64,000 bases of DNA, taken from the NCBI GenBank assembly GCA_049651845.1, contig JBASCW010000038.1, positions 24,057 through 88,056 of the forward strand, given 5' to 3'. Numbering within the stretch: the first letter of the stretch is position 1; every line of letters begins with the position of its first letter. Position numbers and translations under genes: made by a program. Origin of the DNA: RBG-16-66-20 sp049651845. GTDB lineage: Bacteria; Pseudomonadota; Gammaproteobacteria; Burkholderiales; SG8-39. Shown one piece after another: positions 43,803 through 52,818 of the stretch. The notes under the pieces are model-generated. The model was not told where the DNA came from, searched no databases, and saw only the letters and a program-made list of their open reading frames with translations.

Positions 43803-45420
43803 TGTTCCTGAAGGGCTCGGCGCCGACGCGGTGAACCACGTCGACGAAGCGCTCGTGCTCGCTGTCGCGCAGCGCGAGGTAGGTTTCGATCAGGCGGTCG
43901 ATGACGTTCGGCACGTCGGCGCGCGCGAACGACGGGCCGATGACCCTGCCGAGCGCGGCGGGAGACTGATTGCCGCCGATCTCGACCTGGTACCACTCCT
44001 CGCCGTTCTTGTCGACGCCGAGGATGCCGATGTGGCCGACATGGTGGTGACCGCAGGCGTTCATGCAGCCGGAGATATTGAGGTCGAGCTCGCCGATGTC
44101 GTGCAGGTAGTCCAGGTCGTCGAACCTGCGCTGGATCGCCTCGGCCACCGGGATGGATTTGGCGTTGGCGAGCGAGCAGAAGTCGCCGCCCGGGCAGGAG
44201 ATGATGTTGGTGAGCAGGCCGACGTTCGGCGTGGCGAGGCCGAGCGCGCGCAGCTCGAGCCACAGCCCGTGCAGCTCGGCTTGGCGCACGTCGGCGAACA
44301 CCAGGTTCTGCTCGTGCGTGACGCGCAGTTCGCCGAACGCGTAGTGCTCGGCGAGCTCGGCGATGCGCTCCATCTGGTCCGAGGTCACGTCGCCGGGCGG
44401 CACGCCCGTGCGCTTCAACGAAAGGCTCACCACCGCGTAGCCCGGCACCTTGTGCGGATGCACGTTGCGCCTCATCCAGGCGGTGAAGGGCGTCTTGAGG
44501 TTGGTGTAGTCCACGTCGGCCAGCTTCTCGTACTCCGGCCGCGTGAAGCGGCTCTCGATGCGCCGGATCTCGGCCGGGGTCACCGTCGCGGGACCGTCCT
44601 GGAGATGCGACCACTCCTCCTCCACCTCGGCACGGAACCTGTCGACGCCGCGTTCCTTGACGAGGATCTTGATGCGCGCCTTGTGGATGTTGTCGCGCCG
44701 GCCGTGGCGGTTGTAGACGCGCAGGATGGCGTCGAGGTAGGTCAGCAGGTGCCGCCAGGGCAGGAACTCGCGGATCGCATGGCCGACGACGGGCGTGCGG
44801 CCCAGGCCGCCGCCGACGATGACTTTGAATCCCACTTCAGCTTCGCTCCTCACGGCATGCAGCCCGATGTCGTGGACGAAGGTCGCGGCCCGGTCGGCGG
44901 CGGCGCCGTTCACGGCGATCTTGAACTTGCGCGGCAGGTAGTTGAACTCCGGGTGGAAGGTGGACCACTGCCGGATCAGCTCGCACCAGACCAGGGAATC
45001 GACGATCTCGTCCTGCGCCACACCCGCGAAATGGTCGGTGGTGATGTTGCGCACGCAGTTGCCCGAGGTCTGGATCGCGTGCATCTGCACGGTGGCGAGC
45101 TCGGCGAGGATCTCCGGCACCTCGGCCAGCTTCGGCCAGTTGAGCTGCAGGTTCTGGCGCGTCGAGAAATGGCCGTAGCCGCGGTCAAAGCGCCGCGCGA
45201 TGCCCGCGAGCTTTCTCAATTGCCCTGAAGACAACAGACCATACGGAATGGCGATGCGCAGCATCGGCGCGTAGCGCTGCACGTACAGGCCGTTCCTCAG
45301 CCGCAGCGCGCGGAAGTCGTCCTCCGCGAGCTTGCCCTCGAGGAAGCGGCGCGTCTGATCGCGGAACTGCGCCACGCGCTCGTCCACCAGGCGCTGATCG
45401 ATGTCGTCATAGCGGTACAT
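43741..45420 (-). CDS. cysI: Nitrite/sulfite reductase hemoprotein subunit (CysI-type)
   Basis: 559 residues. Siroheme-4Fe-4S enzyme reducing sulfite to sulfide. Cluster ligands lie in NIISCPGGDFCSLAN and NISGCMNACGHHHVG; substrate and siroheme arginines in FSTRQNLQLNW and IQTSGNCVRNITTDHFAG. The alanine-rich C-terminus overlaps DUF934. Divergent from the CysB-like regulator across an A/T-rich gap, and with DUF934 points to sulfite rather than nitrite. No CysJ or other flavoprotein partner is in the window, as is common in betaproteobacteria where a ferredoxin serves. Confidence 0.93.
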   Translation of the reverse strand: MYRYDDIDQRLVDERVAQFRDQTRRFLEGKLAEDDFRALRLRNGLYVQRYAPMLRIAIPYGLLSSGQLRKLAGIARRFDRGYGHFSTRQNLQLNWPKLAEVPEILAELATVQMHAIQTSGNCVRNITTDHFAGVAQDEIVDSLVWCELIRQWSTFHPEFNYLPRKFKIAVNGAAADRAATFVHDIGLHAVRSEAEVGFKVIVGGGLGRTPVVGHAIREFLPWRHLLTYLDAILRVYNRHGRRDNIHKARIKILVKERGVDRFRAEVEEEWSHLQDGPATVTPAEIRRIESRFTRPEYEKLADVDYTNLKTPFTAWMRRNVHPHKVPGYAVVSLSLKRTGVPPGDVTSDQMERIAELAEHYAFGELRVTHEQNLVFADVRQAELHGLWLELRALGLATPNVGLLTNIISCPGGDFCSLANAKSIPVAEAIQRRFDDLDYLHDIGELDLNISGCMNACGHHHVGHIGILGVDKNGEEWYQVEIGGNQSPAALGRVIGPSFARADVPNVIDRLIETYLALRDSEHERFVDVVHRVGAEPFRNNVYGDLDQKPADRPRALAAA

Positions 45421-45507
45421 GGCCGGGCACGATGCTAGGCGGCCGCTTTATTCTTATGAAATACTATTATGTTAGGATGATATAACTGTATTGGATAAGG
45501 TAAGTAC
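45421..45507. promoter_or_regulatory. A/T-rich divergent control region between cysI and cysB-like gene
   Basis: 87 bp, strikingly A/T-rich from 45447 to 45507 against a G+C-rich background. On the minus strand it contains CATAATAG and CATAAGAA half-site-like words 13 bp apart (45448-45471), and ATATAAC/TATTGG words nearer the regulator. These fit CysB-type binding sites in character, but no exact consensus can be claimed. Both promoters must be here. A TTGGATAAGGTAAGTAC leader precedes the regulator ATG, with AAGG as a modest ribosome-binding site. Confidence 0.6.
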
Positions 45508-46452
45508 ATGAAACTTCAGCAGATACGCTATGCCTGCGAGGTCTCGCGCCAGGGATTGAATGTCTCGGCAGCCGCCGAGGTGCTGCACACCTCGCAGCCG
45601 GGTGTCTCCAAGCAGGTGAAGGGCCTCGAGGACGAGCTGGGCGTCGAGATCTTCGTGCGCCGCGGCAAGCGCATTGCCGCGGTGACCGAGCCGGGCAAGG
45701 CGGTGCTCGCCATCGCCGAGCGCCTGCTCACCGAGGCGGCCAATCTCAAGCGCGCGGGCGAGGAGTTCGCGAACCAGAAGCTCGGCACGCTCACCGTGGC
45801 CACCACGCACACGCAGGCGCGCTACGCGCTGCCCACGGCCGTGACCGCGTTCAAGAAGCGCTACCCGGACGTGCGCCTGGTGCTGCACCAGGGCAACCCG
45901 ACGCAGATCTGCGAGATGGTGCGCACCGGCGAAGCCGATTTCGCGATCGCCACCGAGGCGATCGCCGAGTATCCGGAACTGGTGTCGCTGCCCTGCTACC
46001 GGTGGAACCGCTGCGTGGTGGTGCCGCCCGGGCATGCGCTGCTGAAAGTGAAGCCGCTCACGCTGGAGGCGATCGCGCAATTCCCGGTGGTGACCTACGA
46101 CTTCGCCTTCGCCGGCCGCTCGCAGGTCAACAAGGCCTTCGAGAAGCGCGGCCTCGCGCCCAACGTCGTGCTCACGGCGCTGGATTCCGACGTGATCAAG
46201 ACCTACGTGGAGCTGGGCCTCGGCATCGGCATCCTCGCCACCATGGGCTTCGACGCGAAGCGCGACCGCGGCCTGCATGCGCTCGACGCAAGCCACCTGT
46301 TCGAGTCGAGCACCACGCGCCTGGGCATCAAGCGCGGCGCCTGGCTGCGCGGCTACGCCTACGAATTCATCGAGCTGTTCGCGCCCAGGCTGTCGCGCGA
46401 CCTGGTGGAAAAAACCGTGATGGAACGAGCCGGCAGCGCCTATGAACTCTAG
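45508..46452 (+). CDS. cysB: CysB-like LysR-family transcriptional regulator
   Basis: 314 residues. N-terminal HTH QLQIRYACEVSRQ-like start with AAEVLHTSQPGVSKQVKGLE recognition helix region typical of CysB/Cbl; the effector domain holds TVATTHTQARYALP and TYDFAFAGRSQVNKAFEKRG, close to CysB. CysB senses O-acetylserine and activates sulfur assimilation genes; its position divergent to cysI supports that target. Cbl (sulfonate use) is the alternative. Confidence 0.93.
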   Translation: MKLQQIRYACEVSRQGLNVSAAAEVLHTSQPGVSKQVKGLEDELGVEIFVRRGKRIAAVTEPGKAVLAIAERLLTEAANLKRAGEEFANQKLGTLTVATTHTQARYALPTAVTAFKKRYPDVRLVLHQGNPTQICEMVRTGEADFAIATEAIAEYPELVSLPCYRWNRCVVVPPGHALLKVKPLTLEAIAQFPVVTYDFAFAGRSQVNKAFEKRGLAPNVVLTALDSDVIKTYVELGLGIGILATMGFDAKRDRGLHALDASHLFESSTTRLGIKRGAWLRGYAYEFIELFAPRLSRDLVEKTVMERAGSAYEL

Positions 46453-46464
46453 GCCTCGGGCTGG

Positions 46465-46480
46465 GCACGCCTAGGCGTGC
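46465..46480. repeat. 16-bp palindrome across the phaZ stop codon
   Basis: GCACGCCTAGGCGTGC is a perfect palindrome containing the last codons and stop of the depolymerase gene, 13 bp after the regulator stop. It could act as a hairpin between the convergent genes, but no T-tract follows, so its role is unclear. Confidence 0.4.
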
Positions 46481-47718
46481 TTGCGGATGAAGTCCCGAAC
46501 CCTGGGATAGATCGTTTCGCGCCAGCGGCGCCCGGCGAATATGCCGTAGTGGCCAGCACTGGGCGCGAGGTAATGCTCGCGATCGTGGCGCGGGATGGAC
46601 AGGCACAGCAGGTGCGCGGCTTCGGTCTGGCCGTTGCCCGAGATGTCGTCGAGCTCGCCCTCGATCGTCAGCAGCGCGGTGTGCTTGATCGCCTGCGGCC
46701 GCACCAGCTGCTCGCGGATGAACATGCGCCCCTTGGGCAGCGCGAAGTCCTGGAACACGGCCTTCACCGTGTCGATGTAGTACTCGGCCGGCAGATCCAG
46801 CACCGCGTTGTACTCGTCGTAGAAGTCGCGGTGCTTGTCGGCCGAGTCGCCGTCGCCGTTCAGCAGGTGGTTGAAGTAGTCCCAGTGCGCGGTCAGGTGC
46901 CGGTCCGGGTTCATCGCCACGAAGCCGAGGTGCTGCAGGAAGCCGGGATAGACGCGCCGCATGAAGCCCGGGTATTTCTGCGGCACGCGGTGGATCACGT
47001 TCTGCTCGAACCACGAGATCGGCTTCTGGGTGGCGAGGTTGTTGACCGCGGTCGGGCTCTTTCTCGCGTCGATCGGCCCGCCCATCATCACCATCGCCTT
47101 CGGCGGGTGCGGGAAGCCGTCCTGCGCCATCAGCGCCACCGCGCACAGCACGGGCACCGTCGGCTGACACACCGAGATCACGTTCAGGTTCGGATTGCGC
47201 TCCTCGGTCAACAGCGTGATGAACTCACGCACGTAGTCGACGTAGTCGGCGAGGTGGAACGGGCCCGCCGCGAGCGGCACCATGCGCGCGTCCACCCAGT
47301 CGGTGACCCAGACCTCGTGCTCGGGCAGCAACGAGCGCACCGTGTCGCGCAGCAGCGTGGCGTGGTGGCCCGAGAGCGGCGCGACGAGCAGCACGCGCGG
47401 ATCGGAGCGCTTGGTCCCGGGCTTTCGTTCGAGCGCGCGGCGGAAATGCACCAGCTTGCAGAAGGGCTTGTCGAGCTCGACGACCTCCTCGACCGCGACC
47501 GGCTGACCGTCCACCGTCGTGCCGTCAATGCCCCAGGCGGGCTTCTCGTAGCGCTGCGTGACGCGCAGGAACAGGTCCGTCGACGCGGCGATCCGCCGCC
47601 CGATCAGCGACTGGGAGAGCGGACTGGCGGGATGTGCGAACCAGCCGAGCATCGCCTCGGCGGCAATGCGCCAAGGCCCGAGCATCTGGTGCTGCGCCTC
47701 ATAGAAGCTGTAGAGCAT
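46471..47718 (-). CDS. phaZ: Intracellular polyhydroxyalkanoate (PHB) depolymerase
   Basis: 415 residues, no signal peptide. Intracellular type of the Ralstonia PhaZa1 family: N-terminal MLYSFYEAQHQMLGPWR, and the lipase-box with cysteine instead of serine, Cys184 in NVISVCQPTVP. A C-terminal APSAGHYGIFAGRRW holds the catalytic histidine and LLTIEGELDDISGNGQT the acid. Mobilises storage PHB granules. A PhaZ like this implies that the organism stores PHA. Confidence 0.95.
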   Translation of the reverse strand: MLYSFYEAQHQMLGPWRIAAEAMLGWFAHPASPLSQSLIGRRIAASTDLFLRVTQRYEKPAWGIDGTTVDGQPVAVEEVVELDKPFCKLVHFRRALERKPGTKRSDPRVLLVAPLSGHHATLLRDTVRSLLPEHEVWVTDWVDARMVPLAAGPFHLADYVDYVREFITLLTEERNPNLNVISVCQPTVPVLCAVALMAQDGFPHPPKAMVMMGGPIDARKSPTAVNNLATQKPISWFEQNVIHRVPQKYPGFMRRVYPGFLQHLGFVAMNPDRHLTAHWDYFNHLLNGDGDSADKHRDFYDEYNAVLDLPAEYYIDTVKAVFQDFALPKGRMFIREQLVRPQAIKHTALLTIEGELDDISGNGQTEAAHLLCLSIPRHDREHYLAPSAGHYGIFAGRRWRETIYPRVRDFIRKHA

Positions 47719-47772
47719 GGCGGTCGTAACACCCCCTTGCGCTTACCATAACAGAATTGCGGCAGTGCGACA

Positions 47773-50211
47773 TTGAGCGAAAAGAAGGGGTTCCCGGGTA
47801 TTCTTCTCAAGGTGCGCAGATTCCTACGCCTTGCGGGGGTCCTGACGGCCCTGCTGGTGGTGCTGCTGGCGGGCGCCTTCCTGTACCTGCGGCAGTCGCT
47901 GCCGAAGACGGAGGGCGAGGTCCGGCTGGCGGGCCTGGCCGGCCCGGTCGAGATCCTGCGCGACCGCTACGGCATTCCCCACATCTTCGCGGGCAACCTC
48001 GCCGACGCGAGCTTCGGTCTGGGCTACGCGCACGCGCAGGACCGGCTCTGGCAGATGGAGATGAGCCGGCGCATCGCCGCGGGGCGCGTGGCCGAGGTGG
48101 TGGGCGCGGGCGGCCTGGAAACCGACCGGTTCCTGCGCACGCTCGGCGTGCGGCGCGCGGCCGAGGCCAACCTGAAGACCCTCGATGCGGAGACGCGCCG
48201 CCTGCTGGAGTCCTATGCGGCCGGGGTCAACGCCTTCATCGCCGACGGACCGGTGCTGCCGCCGGAGTTCTGGCTCACCGGCGTGCGGCCCGAGCCCTGG
48301 ACGCCGGCCGACTCGGTGGCCTGGGTGAAGATGATGGCTTGGGACCTGGGCGGCAACTGGCGCAGCGAGATCCTGCGCATGCGGCTGTCCAGGACGCTGT
48401 CGCTCGCGCGCATCCACGAGCTGCTGCCACCGTATCCCGGGGAGCCCGTGCCGGTGATCGCCGACCTGAAGGAGCTCTACGGGACGCTCGAGCGCGAGGC
48501 CGTGCGCCTGGCCGAATTTGCCCCGGACAATGAAGGCCTGGGCTCCAACAACTGGGTGGTGTCGGGCGCGCGCACCGAAAGCGGCAAGCCGCTGCTCGCC
48601 AACGACCCGCACCTCGGGCTCACGGCGCCGCCGGTCTGGTACTTCGCGCAGCTCACGGCCCCTGGCGTCAGCGTGATCGGCGCGACGCTGCCCGGCGTGC
48701 CCGGCGTGATCCTCGGGCGCAACGAGCGCCTCGCCTGGGGCTTCACCAACACCGGCCCCGACGTGCAGGACCTGTTCATCGAGAAGCTCGACGCCTCGGG
48801 CGGCTACCTCGCGCCGGACGGCCCGCGCGCGTTCCAGACCGTGGACGAGGTGATCCGCGTGAAGGGCGGCGAGCCCGAGCGCCTGCGCGTGCGCATCTCG
48901 CGCCACGGGCCGGTGATCTCGGACGTGGTGCGCGCCGCGCAGGACGCCTCGCCGCGGGGCCACGTGATCGCCTTCTCCTGGACCGCGCTCGCCGAGGACG
49001 ACCGCACGCTGCAGGCCGCGCTCAAGTTCGCGCGCACGCGCGAGTGGGACGGCTTTCTCGCCGCCGCGCGCGACTTCCAGACGCCGCAGCAGAACGTGGT
49101 CTACGCCGACGTCGAGGGCAACATCGGCTTCGTCGCCGCGGGCCGCGTGCCGCACCGCCTGCCCACCAACGACTTGAAGGGCATGGCGCCGGCGCCCGGC
49201 TGGCAGGAGAAATACGATTGGGCCGGCTGGATCCCGTTCGAGCAGCTGCCGCGCGCCTTCAATCCGGCCGGCGGCGCCATCGTCACCGCCAACCACCGCA
49301 TCACGCCGCCCGGCTACGCGCATTTCATCAGCTCGGACTGGCAGCCGCCCTACCGCGCCGACCGCATCCAGCAGCTGCTCGACGCGACCCCGAAGCACAC
49401 GACGGGCAGCTTCGCGCGCCTGCAGGCCGACGTGGCCTCGCTCGCGATGCGCGAACTGCTGCCCAAGCTGCTTTCGGCGCGCCCGCGCAGCGAGCGGGCG
49501 CGCCAGGCGCTGGCCTTGCTTGCGAAATGGGACGGCACGATGGCGCCCGAGCGTGCCGAGCCGCTGATCGCCTCGGCCTGGTGGCGCGAGCTCGCGCGCG
49601 CGGTCTACGCCGACGAGCTCGGCGACGCGTTCCGCCAGAACTGGCTGTCGCGCGCGGTGTTCATGAACGGCGTGTTCTCGGGCGCCGCGGACAAGGCGCG
49701 CTGGTGCGACAACGTGCGCACCCCCGCGGTCGAGACCTGCGAGGAAGTGCTCGCAGTGTCGCTCGATGCTGCGCTCGCGGACCTGCGCACGCGCTTCGGC
49801 GACGACGCCTCGCGCTGGCGCTGGGGCGAGGCGCACCACGCACGCCACGAGCACCGGCCCTTCGGCCGCCAGCCGCTGCTCGCGCGCCTGTTCGACATCA
49901 GCGTGGACTCGCCGGGCGATCCCTACACGGTGAACGTGGGCCGCAACAACATGAACGACGAGGCGCGGCCCTACGCCAACCGCCACGCCGCGAGCCTGCG
50001 CGCGATCTACGACCTCGCGGACCTGGAGAAGTCGCTCTACATCCACTCCGGCGGCCAGTCGGGCAACCTGCTCTCGGAGCACTACAAGGCCTTCGCCGAG
50101 GCCTGGGCGAAGAACGAGTACATCCCGATGCGCACGGACCGCAAGACCCTGGAATCCGAACCGCACGATCTGCTGCGCCTGATCCCCGCCGGATCGGGCG
50201 TGCGTCCTTGA
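47773..50211 (+). CDS. Penicillin acylase family hydrolase (Ntn fold)
   Basis: 812 residues. Ntn hydrolase made as a proenzyme and cut before the nucleophile, here Ser258 in EGLGSNNWVVSGA. N-terminus has one membrane segment or uncleaved signal (LAGVLTALLVVLLAGAFLYL) so the enzyme is exported or anchored. Alpha-chain block RDRYGIPHIFAGNLADASF and YAHAQDRLWQMEMSRR, beta-chain AIVTANHRITPP and the late HSGGQSGNLLSEHY are all present, so it looks complete. Substrates of the family are amides, including penicillins and acyl-homoserine lactones; not predictable here. TTG start at 47773 or GTG at 47812. Confidence 0.9.
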   Translation: MSEKKGFPGILLKVRRFLRLAGVLTALLVVLLAGAFLYLRQSLPKTEGEVRLAGLAGPVEILRDRYGIPHIFAGNLADASFGLGYAHAQDRLWQMEMSRRIAAGRVAEVVGAGGLETDRFLRTLGVRRAAEANLKTLDAETRRLLESYAAGVNAFIADGPVLPPEFWLTGVRPEPWTPADSVAWVKMMAWDLGGNWRSEILRMRLSRTLSLARIHELLPPYPGEPVPVIADLKELYGTLEREAVRLAEFAPDNEGLGSNNWVVSGARTESGKPLLANDPHLGLTAPPVWYFAQLTAPGVSVIGATLPGVPGVILGRNERLAWGFTNTGPDVQDLFIEKLDASGGYLAPDGPRAFQTVDEVIRVKGGEPERLRVRISRHGPVISDVVRAAQDASPRGHVIAFSWTALAEDDRTLQAALKFARTREWDGFLAAARDFQTPQQNVVYADVEGNIGFVAAGRVPHRLPTNDLKGMAPAPGWQEKYDWAGWIPFEQLPRAFNPAGGAIVTANHRITPPGYAHFISSDWQPPYRADRIQQLLDATPKHTTGSFARLQADVASLAMRELLPKLLSARPRSERARQALALLAKWDGTMAPERAEPLIASAWWRELARAVYADELGDAFRQNWLSRAVFMNGVFSGAADKARWCDNVRTPAVETCEEVLAVSLDAALADLRTRFGDDASRWRWGEAHHARHEHRPFGRQPLLARLFDISVDSPGDPYTVNVGRNNMNDEARPYANRHAASLRAIYDLADLEKSLYIHSGGQSGNLLSEHYKAFAEAWAKNEYIPMRTDRKTLESEPHDLLRLIPAGSGVRP

Positions 50212-51410
50212 TTTTGCCCGCGCGAGACCGCATCGCACGCGACGAGTGGCTCGCTCGCGCTCGGGCGCTGACGCCGCTGCTGGATGCGGCGGCGCCGCGC
50301 ATCGAGGCGGAGAAGCGGTTGCCGCCCGATGTCGTCGACGCGCTGCACGCAGCGAAGCTGTTCCGCATGCTGCTGCCGCGCTCGCTCGGCGGCGCGGAGC
50401 TCGAGCTCGCCGACTTCTTCCAGGTGGTGCTCGCCATCGCCGAAGGCGACGCGAGCGCCGCCTGGTGCGTGTCGCAGAGCTCGGGCTGCGCGATGGCGGC
50501 GGCCTATCTCGAGCCCGCGGCCGCGCACGAGATCTTCGGCGACGCGAGCGCGGTGCTCGCGTGGGGATTCCCCGCCGCGCCCTGCCGCGCCGTGCCGGCG
50601 CCGGGCGGCTGGAAGGTGAACGGCACCTGGGGTTTCGGCAGCGGCAACCGCCACGCGACCTGGCTGGGCGGCCACTGCCAGCTCCCGGACGGCGGCGAGC
50701 GGACGATGCTGTTCCCGCGCTCGGCAGTCGCCATCAAGCCCGATTCGTGGAACGTGGTCGGCCTGCGCGGCACGGGCAGCGACACCTACTCGGTCGCGGA
50801 CCTGTTCGTGCCGGCCGCGCACGCCATCGTCGCGCGCGCGAGCGGCCGCGACCTGCCGCCCGCGGCGGACGCCGAGCCCGATCCGGAGCCCGAGCGCCGC
50901 GAGCGGGGCACGCTCTACCGCTTCTCGCCCACCAGCGTCTACCAGAGCGGCTTTGCGGGCGTGGCGCTCGGCATCGCGCGCGCGACGCAGAACGCGTTCC
51001 TCGAGCTGGCGACCAGGAAGACGCCCTCCAGCGGCACCACGATGCTGCGCGAAAATCCCGTGGTGCAGCTCCGGGTCGCGCAGTCCGAGGCGCGTTTGGG
51101 CTCGGCGCGCGCGTGGCTGCTGAGCATCCTGCGCGAGATGTGGGCCGAGTGCGCGGCCGCGGGGCGCGTGAGCTTCGAGCACCGCATCCAGCTGCGCCTC
51201 GCTTCAACCTACGCGATCCAGGAAGCACGCGAAGTGGTCGAGACCGCGTACATCGACGCGGGCGCCACCGCGATCTTCGAGGTCAACCCGTTCGAGCGGC
51301 GCCTGCGCGACATGCACGCCGCCTCGCAGCAGATCCAGTCGCACCCCGCGCACTTCCAGAGCGTCGGCCAGCATTACCTGGGCCTGAGGCCCAGCACGCG
51401 CTTCATCTGA
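50208..51410 (+). CDS. Acyl-CoA dehydrogenase-fold flavoprotein hydroxylase (HsaA/HpaB-like)
   Basis: About 400 residues; TTG start at 50208 (overlapping the acylase stop) or 50214. It has the acyl-CoA dehydrogenase fold with a type-2 C-terminal domain: LLPRSLGGAELELADFFQVV, WCVSQSSGCAMAA, WGFGSGNRHATWLGGH, and NVVGLRGTGSDTYSVADLFV. There is no YEGT or other catalytic glutamate, as in two-component flavin-dependent hydroxylases (HsaA, 4-hydroxyphenylacetate and indole-type monooxygenases) that need a separate flavin reductase, which is not adjacent. Substrate unknown. Confidence 0.82.
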   Translation: MILPARDRIARDEWLARARALTPLLDAAAPRIEAEKRLPPDVVDALHAAKLFRMLLPRSLGGAELELADFFQVVLAIAEGDASAAWCVSQSSGCAMAAAYLEPAAAHEIFGDASAVLAWGFPAAPCRAVPAPGGWKVNGTWGFGSGNRHATWLGGHCQLPDGGERTMLFPRSAVAIKPDSWNVVGLRGTGSDTYSVADLFVPAAHAIVARASGRDLPPAADAEPDPEPERRERGTLYRFSPTSVYQSGFAGVALGIARATQNAFLELATRKTPSSGTTMLRENPVVQLRVAQSEARLGSARAWLLSILREMWAECAAAGRVSFEHRIQLRLASTYAIQEAREVVETAYIDAGATAIFEVNPFERRLRDMHAASQQIQSHPAHFQSVGQHYLGLRPSTRFI

Positions 51411-51462
51411 TCGTTCGGACCTGATGTCGCGCCCCAACTGACTGCTCGAAATACCACAGCCT

Positions 51463-52818
51463 TCAGCGCTCCCGCGCGGCTTCCTGGAACGCCTTCTGGA
51501 TCGGTGATAGGAGGTATTCGAGGACGGTGCGCGTGCCGAGGTGAATCTCGGCGAAGACCTGCATGCCCGGCTGCAGGCGGTACTTCGCGCCGTCGGCATC
51601 GAGGGTCTGGCTCTTCAGATCCACCAACGTGCGGTAAGCGAGCCGCTCGGTGGGCGGTTTCGGTGCGGCTGGCGCGCTCGAGCCGGCGGTCGAACCTTGC
51701 TCGGCTGCATCGGCGCTCACGTGCGCGACCGTGCCTTCGAGCATGCCGTACTTCTGGAAGGTGAAGGCGGCGAGCTTCACTTTCACCGGCTGCGTCTCGC
51801 GCACGAAGCCGATGTCGTCGTTCTTCACCCAGACCTCGGCGCGCAGGTTCTCGTCCTTCGGCACCAGCGTCATGAGGATGGTGCCCGGGCTCGCCACGGT
51901 GCCGACGGTGTGGGTGGCGAGGTCCTTCACGAGGCCGTCCTGCGGCGCGCGCAGCTCGAGGTAGCCGGCGCGGTGCTCCTGCTTGGCGAGCTCCTGGCCC
52001 GATTTCTCGAGCTGGTTGGCGATGTCGACGCGCTCGGTCTGAAGCTGGCGCCGGTAGTCGGCGGTGATCTGCGCGATCTTCTTCTCCTCCTGCGCGATGG
52101 TCGCCGCCGCCGAGACGATCACCGCCTCCTGCGCCTCGAGGTCGCGCTCCTTCTCGATGCGCTCGCGCTGCTTGTCGGTGAACATCAGGCGCCCGGCGAA
52201 GCCGTCCTTCTCCAGCTTGGCGTAGGCCGCCTCCTGCTCGCGGTAGTGCGGCAGCACCTGCGCGAGCTTGCGGCGTATCGCCTCGGCCGCCACCAGGTCG
52301 CTCTTCGCCTTGTCGAGCAGCGCACGCTCCTGCGCGAGCGCGCTCTCGTAGGCCTGGCGATTGGCGAGGTATTGCGCCTGCACCTGGCGGAACAGCTCGG
52401 GCGGGTCGTCGGTGCGCTGCGCGAGCGGCGTGCCGGCCAGCTGCGCGTCGATGCGCCGCAGCGACAGGCGCTTGGTCTGGTAGTCCGTGCCGAGCGCCTT
52501 GAGGTCCGAATCGGAGAGCGCGGCGTCCATGCGCATGAGGATCTGCCCCGCCTGCACGTGCTCGCCTTCCCTGATGAGGATTTCCTTCACCACGCCGGCG
52601 TCGGCCGGCTGCACGATCTTCAGATAGGTGTCGGGCACCAGGCGCCCCTCGGCCACCGCGACGATGTCGAGCTTGCCGAACACCGCCCACAGCAGCAAGC
52701 CGGCGAGGAAGGCGAGCGCCGTCCACAGCATGCGACGCCCGAGCGGGCTGGGCGGCAGCTCCTGCAGCCGCACCAGCGCCGGCTGGAACTCGCGCGGATC
52801 GGCACGCGCCGGCGTCAC
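51463..52818 (-). CDS. Type I secretion periplasmic adaptor (HlyD family)
   Basis: 451 residues. One membrane helix near residues 29-50 (MLWTALAFLAGLLLWAVFG), a lipoyl-like half (GVVKEILIREGEHVQAGQIL), a long alpha-helical hairpin (about 110-300), the second lipoyl half (LRAPQDGLVKDLATHTVGT) and a C-terminal beta barrel. Links an inner-membrane ABC exporter to a TolC-type outer-membrane channel. Its ATG overlaps the stop of the giant RTX gene (ATGA), which makes that protein the obvious cargo. No ABC transporter or outer-membrane gene is next to it on this side. Confidence 0.94.
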   Translation of the reverse strand: MTPARADPREFQPALVRLQELPPSPLGRRMLWTALAFLAGLLLWAVFGKLDIVAVAEGRLVPDTYLKIVQPADAGVVKEILIREGEHVQAGQILMRMDAALSDSDLKALGTDYQTKRLSLRRIDAQLAGTPLAQRTDDPPELFRQVQAQYLANRQAYESALAQERALLDKAKSDLVAAEAIRRKLAQVLPHYREQEAAYAKLEKDGFAGRLMFTDKQRERIEKERDLEAQEAVIVSAAATIAQEEKKIAQITADYRRQLQTERVDIANQLEKSGQELAKQEHRAGYLELRAPQDGLVKDLATHTVGTVASPGTILMTLVPKDENLRAEVWVKNDDIGFVRETQPVKVKLAAFTFQKYGMLEGTVAHVSADAAEQGSTAGSSAPAAPKPPTERLAYRTLVDLKSQTLDADGAKYRLQPGMQVFAEIHLGTRTVLEYLLSPIQKAFQEAARER

